A DNA stretch of 64,000 nt from Colwellia sp. C2M11 (GTDB taxonomy: Bacteria > Pseudomonadota > Gammaproteobacteria > Enterobacterales > Alteromonadaceae). The number at the start of each line of letters is the position of its first letter. Position 1 is the stretch's first letter. Below are positions 37,155-44,787 of this stretch, piece by piece. Both the position numbers and the translations under genes were made by a program. Location of the stretch: positions 1-64,000 of the forward strand of contig NZ_JAHKQD010000028.1 in assembly GCF_018860915.1 (NCBI RefSeq). Reading direction: 5' to 3'. The notes under the pieces were generated by a model. The model had not been told where the DNA came from, did not search any database, and was given only the letters and a program-made list of their open reading frames with translations.

Positions 37155-37209
37155 TTGATTTTTCTCTTAATTTCAGTTGTTCAGTTAAATTTTAGTAAGT
37201 TCTGTTACC

Positions 37210-37986
37210 TTAATTATTTAAGGTGACAAAGCCGCCATCTATCGGAATATTACTTCCTGTAATGAATGCCGCATCATCTGTACAAAGATAATCGACTAAT
37301 CCTGCAATTTCATCAGGAGTTCCCATACGGCCGATAGGCTGACTTTTTGATAACTTTTCAAACATTTCTGCTTTGTTATCTGCATAATTATTTTCTAAAA
37401 AATTATCTACAAAAGGGGTATGAACTCGACCAGGAGATATACAATTACAACGAATACCATCAGCCAAGTAATCTTTAGCAACAGAATACGTCATAGTTAA
37501 CACCGCACCTTTAGTCATTGAATATGCAAATCTGTCAGCAATACCAACGGAAGCAGCCACAGATGCCATATTAATAATAACTCCACTTTTTTGTGCTTTC
37601 ATTGCCTCGATAGTGCCTGATATACAGTTATAAACGCCTTTAACATTGATATTGTAGAGTCGATCTAAGTCTGATTCGCTGGTGTGTTCAATATTACCAA
37701 TATGTGCTATGCCAGCATTATTAACTAATATATCGATAGTGTGTTCTTCATTAATTTTTTTAAGTAAAGCTAATACTTCTTTATTGTTTGCTACATCAAG
37801 AGCATAGGCTTCAGCATTTCCGCCTGCACTGATGATTTCCTCTACGGTTATCTGAGCGGCTTCAAGATTAAGATCCGCAACCAATATTTTTATATTTTTT
37901 TGTGCAAGGCGCAAACAAATACTTTTACCTATACCACTTGCACCTCCAGTTACTAATGCAACTTTCGTTTTATTTTCTAATGTCAT
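37210..37986 (-). CDS. SDR-family dehydrogenase, probable 2-keto-3-deoxy-L-fuconate dehydrogenase
   Basis: The 258-residue short-chain dehydrogenase has the cofactor loop T-G-G-A-S-G-I-G, N-N-A-G near residue 90, and the catalytic Y-S-M-T-K. The acidic A-D-L-N after the second strand suggests NAD rather than NADP. It would oxidise 2-keto-3-deoxy-L-fuconate, feeding the FAH hydrolase 56 bases downstream. The family is certain; the substrate is from operon context and could alternatively be L-fucose itself, since some fucose dehydrogenases are SDRs. Confidence 0.88.
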   Translation of the reverse strand: MTLENKTKVALVTGGASGIGKSICLRLAQKNIKILVADLNLEAAQITVEEIISAGGNAEAYALDVANNKEVLALLKKINEEHTIDILVNNAGIAHIGNIEHTSESDLDRLYNINVKGVYNCISGTIEAMKAQKSGVIINMASVAASVGIADRFAYSMTKGAVLTMTYSVAKDYLADGIRCNCISPGRVHTPFVDNFLENNYADNKAEMFEKLSKSQPIGRMGTPDEIAGLVDYLCTDDAAFITGSNIPIDGGFVTLNN

Positions 37987-38007
37987 AATTAATTCCTAAA
38001 TTGATAA

Positions 38008-38880
38008 TTAATGTGAAGGTAATTGATAAAACTTGCGAGCATTGTCTGCCCAAATTTTATGTTTATCTTCATCTGTATACTTGCTGAGTAATAATTGGGT
38101 TAACTCTATCCATGAGTCATAGTTACCATTGACTTTGAGTACCGGCCAATCACTGCCCCACATGATTCTGTTTGAGCCAAACTCTTGAATAATGTGATCA
38201 ACATAGGGTTGTATAATATTGGCATCAACTTGCCCATGAGGCGCTTCTGTTAATAAGCCCGACAGTTTAATGTAGACATTTTTGCAGCTAGCAATGCTCG
38301 TTATATGTCTTTCCCAAAATCGAGATAGTGGCGTAGATAAATTTGGCTTAGCGCAATGATCTATCACAATTTTTAACGTTGTATGTCTATTGGCAATGCT
38401 CTTAATATTTGATAAATGAACATCGTTAACTAACGCATCAAAAGTTAATTGCTTTTTTGCCATATATTCAAAAATAAGATTAAACTTATCGTTTAAGATC
38501 CAATTCACGTCGTCAATATCTTGTAGCATTGGACGAAGGCCTTTGAAGTAAGGATTCTGAGCCAAACGTTCTAAGGTTGTTATTGCGTTAACGTCTTCCA
38601 TGTCAATCCAACCAACCACGCCTGCTACAAACCTTGTATTCTCGGCAATTTTAAGTAAAAAATGTGTTTCTTCTTCAGTAGCAGCTGCTTGTACTAATAT
38701 GGTTTGATTAATACTTTGCTGCTCAAGATCAGGAGCCAATTGTCCAGGTAGAAAATCTTGATAAAGTACCGACAATTCAGGGGTTAGCCAATGATAGTCA
38801 CCCCGCGATAGTTGCCAAAAATGTTGATGACTATCAACGCGCGCTATATTGGGTTTATTGTCTATTTTTGAATTAGCCAT
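38008..38880 (-). CDS. Amidohydrolase-2 family lactonase, probable L-fuconolactonase
   Basis: The 290-residue TIM-barrel protein has the metal motif D-S-H-Q-H-F-W near residue 16, then I-D-H-C-A-K-P and W-G-S-D-W-P, typical of the COG3618 group that includes L-fucono- and L-rhamnono-lactonases. It would open the lactone made by fucose dehydrogenase. Its ATG overlaps the stop of the aldo/keto reductase (TAATG), so the two steps are translationally coupled. Confidence 0.88.
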   Translation of the reverse strand: MANSKIDNKPNIARVDSHQHFWQLSRGDYHWLTPELSVLYQDFLPGQLAPDLEQQSINQTILVQAAATEEETHFLLKIAENTRFVAGVVGWIDMEDVNAITTLERLAQNPYFKGLRPMLQDIDDVNWILNDKFNLIFEYMAKKQLTFDALVNDVHLSNIKSIANRHTTLKIVIDHCAKPNLSTPLSRFWERHITSIASCKNVYIKLSGLLTEAPHGQVDANIIQPYVDHIIQEFGSNRIMWGSDWPVLKVNGNYDSWIELTQLLLSKYTDEDKHKIWADNARKFYQLPSH

Positions 38881-39926
38881 TACACAGTACCGGCTGAGGA
38901 GGGTAATGGTGCGTCTTTATCTAGCAAGTTTTCATCTTTCAATGTTTGCCAAAACTCTGCAGGGATAACCTCATTAAATAGCGCGATAGTTTGCTCTACA
39001 CGTTTAGCACTACCTAGCCCAGGAATAACAGAGGCAACAACTGAGTGCCCCAAGGGAAATTGTAAAGCAGCGGCAGCTAAGGTGACTTGATATTGATGAC
39101 AAACTGCTTCAATTTTGGCAACTTTATTAATAATATGCTGTGGCGCAGGCTCATAATCATAATAAGGCGTGTTATTACCTTTGACCCCCGTCGCTAAAAT
39201 ACCTGAATTATAAGGGCCGCCTAAAATAATTGACGCGCCATGAGCTTCACATTGTGGAAAAAATTGCTGAAGCGGTGCTTGCTCCAATAATGAGTATCTT
39301 CCCGCTAGCAAAAAGCAGTCAAACTGACCAATATTCATGACCCGTTCGCAAATTTCAATTTCATTCACACCTAAGCCTACTGCTTTTATATGGCCATGTT
39401 TTCTTAGCTCATCTAAGGCTTTATAACCATCAATCTCAAATTGGTCAAAGTAGCGTTTGTCACTATCTCCATGCGTATAAGCACCCAGATCATGTACCAA
39501 CAAAACATCTATTTCAGCTAAACCTAAACGTTGTTGACTGTCTTCAAATGAACGCATAATGCCGGTGTAAGAGTAATCATAATGGGCATCGAAGGGCATA
39601 GGAGTAATAAAGCCATGACGCAATTGACTGATATCGGCTTTCGCGTCAGGTTTAAGCAATCGGCCAACTTTTGTTGATAACACATACTGGTCATGAGCTA
39701 AGGGTCTTAACGCATCTCCTATTCGGCGCTCACTAAGACCAGCGCCATAACGAGGTGAAGTATCAAACAAAGTCATACCCAATTTAATAGCTTTATCTAA
39801 TGTGGATTTTGCTTCTTTATCTGACACAGGTTGATACAGGTTACCCATTGAAGCAGCGCCAAAGCCCAATGTTGATAAGTAAAGTGAGGTTTTACCGAGT
39901 TGTCTTTTATCGTCAATATTATTCAT
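38880..39926 (-). CDS. Aldo/keto reductase, probable L-fucose dehydrogenase
   Basis: The 348-residue protein has the aldo/keto-reductase tetrad in context: F-D-T-S-P-R-Y-G (Asp, Tyr), L-S-T-K-V-G-R (Lys) and L-L-V-H-D (His). The N-terminal G-F-G-A-A-S-M-G-N-L and the long S-E-R-R-I-G-D-A-L-R match the D-threo-aldose/L-fucose/galactose 1-dehydrogenase group. It would oxidise L-fucose to the lactone with NAD(P). It is coupled to the lactonase and lies 133 bases downstream of the UxaA large-subunit gene. Confidence 0.87.
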   Translation of the reverse strand: MNNIDDKRQLGKTSLYLSTLGFGAASMGNLYQPVSDKEAKSTLDKAIKLGMTLFDTSPRYGAGLSERRIGDALRPLAHDQYVLSTKVGRLLKPDAKADISQLRHGFITPMPFDAHYDYSYTGIMRSFEDSQQRLGLAEIDVLLVHDLGAYTHGDSDKRYFDQFEIDGYKALDELRKHGHIKAVGLGVNEIEICERVMNIGQFDCFLLAGRYSLLEQAPLQQFFPQCEAHGASIILGGPYNSGILATGVKGNNTPYYDYEPAPQHIINKVAKIEAVCHQYQVTLAAAALQFPLGHSVVASVIPGLGSAKRVEQTIALFNEVIPAEFWQTLKDENLLDKDAPLPSSAGTV

Positions 39927-40059
39927 AAGTAATTACTTCTTTTAAGTACCGCTTTCATTAACTACATTGTTAATAAAAATGTTACGTTTTACATCTTAGC
40001 TGTTTCATTATTTTAGTTAATTTCAGCTTATTCGAATTAATGGTATGAACTCTTCCTCA

Positions 40060-41262
40060 TTACCTAAGGCAAGATGGGCCTATTGCAATAGGCTTTCCAG
40101 TGTCATTAAAGGCTTTATAAGTCAAAATAAACTCCTTGTGTCCTAATTGTTCTGACTTACTCATATTACCACTAGCAACACTAATCACTTGATCTAAAAT
40201 AGTTTCCCCTACTTCAGTAACAGTAGATTTACCTTCAATTATTGATCCTGCATTCACATCCATATCTTCGCTTAAATTATTATATGTTTCAGGATTTGCG
40301 CATATTTTTATTACAGGAGATATGGCCGAGCCAACTACAGATCCTCTTCCAGTAGTAAATAAAATTAATAAAGCGCCAGAGGCAATCATTTCAACAATTT
40401 CAGCATTATCTGATATATTTGGGAAGCCGAACATTGGTTCACCGTCGGGTACGACATCCATAAGAAATAAACCTTTCTTATTAGGAAGCTCGCCTGGTTT
40501 AATCAATCCGTTAATCTTTGACGCTCCAGATTTTGCATAGGCACCCATTGATTTTTCTTCTTGAGTGGTTAATCCACCTTCGGCGTTCCCGGGTGCAAAA
40601 CTACCATAGCCCATTTTAGTGTAGTATTTTTCAGCTTTTTCAACACAAGTGACTAGAGCTTTACCTAATTTTGGTGTTTCAGCTCTATCAGCCATAATGT
40701 GTTCACAACCAATTAATTCACCGGTCTCCTCAAAAATACAAGTAGCCCCTTTAGCTAATAGCATATCAAAGCAAACTCCTACAGCTGGGTTTGCACTAAT
40801 TCCGCTAGTTCCGTCTGAACCACCACAAATTGTACCTATAACTAAATCTTCAATGGCTAACTCTGCGCGATCTGCTGTTGCTATTTCATTTAATATAGCT
40901 GTGCCTTTCTTAATACCTAACTCTATAGTCGTTTTGGTTCCACCACATTTTTGAATGATTAAGGTTTCTACTGGGCGTTTACTGTCAATAATAGTTTGTA
41001 ATAGTTTCTCACGATTAAAACCCTCACAGCCAAGAGAAACTAGTACTACACCACCTACATTAGGGTGTGTACAAAGCTTTTCCATCATCTGTAAAGAATA
41101 GTCATTTGGGTAACAACCAGGAAAACCAATAAGTTGTACATCATCATGATCTATTTTGTTAACAATAGTTTTTGCTACATGATGTGCACACTCTACTAAA
41201 TAAGCAACAATGACAGTATTTCGAATACCTTTACGGCCATCTGATCTTAGAAACCCTTTCAT
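40060..41262 (-). CDS. UxaA-family dehydratase, large subunit (probable L-fuconate dehydratase)
   Basis: The frame opens at a TTG at 41274, but the ATG at 41262 is better: a GGAG ribosome site lies upstream and M-K-G-F-L-R-S-D-G-R is the usual family start, giving 400 residues. Motifs include G-F-P-G-C-Y-P-N-D-Y, C-G-G-T-K-T-T and I-C-G-G-S-D-G-T-S-G, as in the altronate dehydratase C-terminal domain. Altronate dehydratase needs iron. In a fucose operon the role fits L-fuconate dehydration, as proposed for the split UxaA genes of the Campylobacter jejuni fucose locus. It starts two bases after the small-subunit stop. Confidence 0.85.
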   Translation of the reverse strand: MKGFLRSDGRKGIRNTVIVAYLVECAHHVAKTIVNKIDHDDVQLIGFPGCYPNDYSLQMMEKLCTHPNVGGVVLVSLGCEGFNREKLLQTIIDSKRPVETLIIQKCGGTKTTIELGIKKGTAILNEIATADRAELAIEDLVIGTICGGSDGTSGISANPAVGVCFDMLLAKGATCIFEETGELIGCEHIMADRAETPKLGKALVTCVEKAEKYYTKMGYGSFAPGNAEGGLTTQEEKSMGAYAKSGASKINGLIKPGELPNKKGLFLMDVVPDGEPMFGFPNISDNAEIVEMIASGALLILFTTGRGSVVGSAISPVIKICANPETYNNLSEDMDVNAGSIIEGKSTVTEVGETILDQVISVASGNMSKSEQLGHKEFILTYKAFNDTGKPIAIGPSCLR

Positions 41263-41263
41263 A

Positions 41264-41560
41264 TTACTCTCCAATTACTAATGATTGTCTGGTATGGCTA
41301 GGAATGTAATCACTTTTCATATTATGCAAATGCACATGCTCACCGACTGCTATATCAGAAATAGCAGAGCCAATAGGAACACCGTATCGAATTATTTTTT
41401 GACCATTTTTAATCGCTTTCTTAGCTATTTTATGACCAACATCTATTGAAGTAGTTAAGGGGTACTCTAGCTTATCAATACATACGCTTTCTCCTGCTTT
41501 TGCTGCTTGACAACAGATAAAAACATTATCTGCATTATTCAGTAAAACAAATTTTGACAT
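41264..41560 (-). CDS. UxaA-family dehydratase, small (SAF-domain) subunit
   Basis: The 98-residue protein is the SAF-domain half of altronate dehydratase: I-R-Y-G-V-P-I-G and the terminal G-E-H-V-H-L-H-N-M-K are diagnostic. In E. coli UxaA both parts are in one chain; here they are separate genes in tandem. A GAGGATG ribosome site precedes the ATG. It is the first gene of the six-gene catabolic operon and is divergent from the TonB-dependent receptor. Confidence 0.88.
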   Translation of the reverse strand: MSKFVLLNNADNVFICCQAAKAGESVCIDKLEYPLTTSIDVGHKIAKKAIKNGQKIIRYGVPIGSAISDIAVGEHVHLHNMKSDYIPSHTRQSLVIGE

Positions 41561-41660
41561 GTCTATTTCATCCTCTAAAACTTCAAATTAGGTATTTTTA
41601 TAGGTATTGCAGTGGTGAATATATATCCAATACACTATGTTTTATATATAAAATATTATT

Positions 41661-41677
41661 TTATGTACAAAACATAA
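41661..41677. promoter_or_regulatory. Candidate operator 1 of the fucose locus
   Basis: TTATGT-ACAAA-ACATAA is a perfect 6-bp inverted repeat with a 5-base centre. A copy with 15 of 17 identical bases lies at 41852-41868. IclR regulators bind short palindromes of this size, and an IclR gene closes the locus. Confidence 0.35.
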
Positions 41678-41851
41678 GTCTTAATGTTAAACAAGTCAAC
41701 TTTTTTTAATTTTTATTCGATATAATAGTTCATATTTACACTTACTTTTTAAGTTAACGTGTTGATAATATGGAGTATTTAAAAAAAACATATCTTTTAA
41801 GTGTAAAAATGATTTGCATATATGAAATTATTGTGTGAGTCTATAGTTAGT

Positions 41852-41868
41852 TTATATACAAAAAATAA
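41852..41868. promoter_or_regulatory. Candidate operator 2 of the fucose locus
   Basis: TTATAT-ACAAA-AAATAA matches candidate operator 1 at 15 of 17 positions and lies 67 bases before the receptor start. The sub-word TATATACAAA recurs at 50641-50650 ahead of the IclR gene. The AT-richness makes chance matches likely, so this is tentative. Confidence 0.3.
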
Positions 41869-41935
41869 TTCTAAATGTAAATAAATAGACCTTCCTTAAA
41901 GAGAAGGTTAACTTAATGATAACGGGGAGATAAAA

Positions 41936-44695
41936 ATGAAGAGTTCAATAGGTGTTAATAGATTTGCACATAACAAGACTGCGAAGTTAGTCAATTTAGC
42001 AATAAAGGGAATGGCGATTACTGCGCTCAGTATGCCGATTATGTTCCAGGCATCTGCTGAAGAGAGTAAAGAAGAAATTGAAAAGATAACTGTGACAGGA
42101 ATTAGAGGTAGTATAGCTAAAGCTACCGAAGTTAAACGTTCGTTAGATGTGGTCGCTGATGTTATTTCAGCGGAAGATATTGGTAAGTTTCCAGATCAAA
42201 ATTTAGCCGAATCTTTACAACGTATTAGTGGCGTCCAGATTTCTAGAAATAGAGGTGAAGGTGACGATGTAAGTATAAGAGGTTTAAGCCCAGCATTTAC
42301 ACGTATTCAATTTAATGGTAGAACATTACCTTCAGCTACAGGTGGTCGTAGCTTTGACTTTACTATTTTGCCTTCAGACTTTGTAAGTTCATTAGAAGTA
42401 TATAAAACACCTTCTGCAAACATGGAAGAAGGCGCTCTATCTGGAACAGTTAATGTAAAAACTCCTCGCCCCCTTGATTTAGGTAAAAGTTCGCTCATTG
42501 CAAGTGTCAAAGGTATTTATGAAGAAAACTCAGGGAAAACAACGCCTGATTTATCTGTACTTTATACTAATGTTAATGACGATAATAGTTTTGGTATAAC
42601 ACTCGGCGCGCATTACGATAAACGGACATTAGAATCTCATTTTTATGAAGCCTTTGGACTAGAGCCTGCCTCTGAATCTGCGAAAGGTTTGGATTATGAT
42701 TTAAATGGCACTATTGATGGTTCACGATATCAATTTGATCACGCGACAAACTTTGCTCAAGCACAAGAAGATCGTGAACGAACTACTTTTTTAGCAACAG
42801 CGCAATGGCGTCCATCTGATAAAGTAGATATATGGTTAGAGGGCTTATATTCAGAATTTGATATTGCTGGCGCTAAAGCGTTGAACTCATTCCGTTGGAC
42901 TAACGTTGTTGCTGGTGGTTCAGTATATGATAGCCAAATTTCAGGTGATTTAATTGAGAGTTTAGGCGTTATTGGTGTTGATAACCGTAACAATGCCAGA
43001 ACTTCAGATTCAAACGATACTTTAACCTCTGTGTCTTTAGGCTCTGATTATCAGCTTAGTGATGATTGGCTTATTTCGGGGGAAATTGCTTATGCTAAAT
43101 CTGAAAATGTTAGTTCGTCACTTTCACATGAAGTCATCGGCCGTGCTAATGCAGCTTATGACTTTAGTGATGACTACGCTGGTATACCAACATTAACGTA
43201 TGCTTCAGGTTACGATCCTTTAGACGGTAATAGCTTTCGCTCACTTGGCTTTAATGGTGCTCTTGACCAACCAATAAGCGATAAGAATATTGATCTTAAA
43301 ATTGACGTGAAACACAGTATAGAATGGAAAATGGGAGATAGTATTTCTTTTTATAATCTAGAGTTCGGTGCAAAATATAGCTCAAGAGAAAAATTTAATG
43401 GCTTTCGCAATATTGGTGTAAGTTCAGAGTCACTGGCTGGCCTTTTAGGTGAAACATTTGATCCAAGTATTGAAGGCGGGAGCTTTAATGCTGCTAACTA
43501 TATGTCTGTGTATAGCCCAAGTAATTTCTTTGATGGTTATGGTGGTTCTGCCACTTACCCAACACAATGGCTTTCTGCTAATGTAGATACATTGTTATCG
43601 CATGTTTCTTTAGCTGAATTAATTGCAGCAGGCACGCTTACAGAAGGTGGTTCAAGCGTAATTGATGTCAAAGAAAATGTATTTTCTGGCTATGCAAAAC
43701 TTAGCTTTACCAGTGCTGATGATCGACTTAATGGTAATTTTGGTATTCGCGTAGTTTCAACTGATCAAGAGTCAAGTGGTAATATTCCTGACTTTTCAAC
43801 AGTTAAGTTTGACCAAGGTGGTGCCCAAACTTTTGTAGACACTTCTGAAAGCTCAGTTAGCCGTTCATACACTGAAGTACTGCCAAGCTTTAACTTAGCC
43901 TATGACGTTTCTGACGATGTCATCGTTAGATTTGGCGCGGCACGAGTTATGTCTAGACCTGATTTATCGGTATTGTCTCCAGCGACAACGATCAATGTAA
44001 ACATTAAATCAATTAACTCAAGTAACCCAAATGTAGATGCCTACTTAGCAGATCAACTCGATTTGTCTTTTGAATGGTATTTTGAAGAAGCAGGTATGCT
44101 TTCCGTTTCACCATTTGTTAAATTTATTGACTCGTTTGTTGTTTCTTCAACAAACCAAGAAGAGGTAACTTATACCAACTTAGATGGCAGTAATTCAAAA
44201 ACAGAAACGTTTACACGATTTTTGCCAGATAACGGTAAAGGCTCAGACATGTATGGTTTTGAAGTGAACTGGCAGCAACCACTTGATATTATTGTTGAAG
44301 GTCTTGGTTTTATGGCCAACTTTACTGTGGTTCATGCTGATGAAATTCAAACAGCAGAAAATGGTCCACTATTGACCTTAGATGGTTTATCTGAAACAAG
44401 TTATAACATGGTTGCCTATTATGAGAACGAAACCTTCGGAGCAAGATTAGCTTATAACTACCGAGATAAATTTGTAAACAATGGTACTAACTATTTTGGT
44501 GATGGTTCATTTACTAATGAATATAAACAGTTAGACTTTTCAGCTAGTTACAATGTAACAGAGAATATATCAATTGATTTTGAAGCACTTAACTTAACTA
44601 ATGAAGTTCAAATACAAACTAACTCATTAGGTGTTAACCGTGGTTTAGAAGATGTTGGCAGTCGTTTCACTCTCGGTGTTAGGGCTTCATTTTAA
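41936..44695 (+). CDS. TonB-dependent receptor of the carbohydrate (TIGR01782) type
   Basis: The 919-residue outer-membrane receptor has an extended signal peptide (about 1-42, A-S-A). A TonB-box region follows (I-E-K-I-T-V-T-G-I-R), then a plug with F-P-D-Q-N-L-A-E-S-L-Q-R-I-S-G-V-Q-I, and a barrel ending in G-V-R-A-S-F. The F-P-D-Q-N-L-A-E-S-L-Q-R signature marks receptors that import oligosaccharides in Alteromonadales and Xanthomonads. Here the cargo is probably a fucose-containing, sulfated oligosaccharide. No SusD homologue is present, as expected outside Bacteroidota. A terminator hairpin follows immediately. Confidence 0.92.
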   Translation: MKSSIGVNRFAHNKTAKLVNLAIKGMAITALSMPIMFQASAEESKEEIEKITVTGIRGSIAKATEVKRSLDVVADVISAEDIGKFPDQNLAESLQRISGVQISRNRGEGDDVSIRGLSPAFTRIQFNGRTLPSATGGRSFDFTILPSDFVSSLEVYKTPSANMEEGALSGTVNVKTPRPLDLGKSSLIASVKGIYEENSGKTTPDLSVLYTNVNDDNSFGITLGAHYDKRTLESHFYEAFGLEPASESAKGLDYDLNGTIDGSRYQFDHATNFAQAQEDRERTTFLATAQWRPSDKVDIWLEGLYSEFDIAGAKALNSFRWTNVVAGGSVYDSQISGDLIESLGVIGVDNRNNARTSDSNDTLTSVSLGSDYQLSDDWLISGEIAYAKSENVSSSLSHEVIGRANAAYDFSDDYAGIPTLTYASGYDPLDGNSFRSLGFNGALDQPISDKNIDLKIDVKHSIEWKMGDSISFYNLEFGAKYSSREKFNGFRNIGVSSESLAGLLGETFDPSIEGGSFNAANYMSVYSPSNFFDGYGGSATYPTQWLSANVDTLLSHVSLAELIAAGTLTEGGSSVIDVKENVFSGYAKLSFTSADDRLNGNFGIRVVSTDQESSGNIPDFSTVKFDQGGAQTFVDTSESSVSRSYTEVLPSFNLAYDVSDDVIVRFGAARVMSRPDLSVLSPATTINVNIKSINSSNPNVDAYLADQLDLSFEWYFEEAGMLSVSPFVKFIDSFVVSSTNQEEVTYTNLDGSNSKTETFTRFLPDNGKGSDMYGFEVNWQQPLDIIVEGLGFMANFTVVHADEIQTAENGPLLTLDGLSETSYNMVAYYENETFGARLAYNYRDKFVNNGTNYFGDGSFTNEYKQLDFSASYNVTENISIDFEALNLTNEVQIQTNSLGVNRGLEDVGSRFTLGVRASF

Positions 44696-44721
44696 AGGGA
44701 GTTAATCTTTTAATATAGCTC

Positions 44722-44752
44722 AGGAGATAGCAAGTTCAGCTATCTCCTTTTT
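44722..44752 (+). terminator. Intrinsic terminator/attenuator after the locus receptor
   Basis: A 10-bp perfect stem (44722-44731 and 44739-44748) with a 7-base loop is followed by a T-tract. It lies between the receptor and the beta-helix enzyme gene 36 bases further on, so it should lower downstream expression relative to the receptor. Confidence 0.8.
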
Positions 44753-44787
44753 CAATTATTATCCAAATTTAATCTTAGGTGTAGTCA

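Larger units (their letters stand above)
41561..41935. other. Divergent control region of the fucose/fucoidan locus
   Basis: This very AT-rich 375-base gap separates the catabolic operon from the receptor gene and must carry both promoters. It holds two near-identical 17-base words (41661-41677 and 41852-41868). A small hairpin lies in the receptor leader (arms 41889-41894 and 41903-41908), just before the GGGGAGA ribosome site. No coding frame is present. Confidence 0.6.

Noticed and set aside
40649-40954. 101-codon plus-strand frame opposite the UxaA-type large subunit
   Set aside because: It is antisense to a well-conserved gene with good motifs and shows no independent start site.
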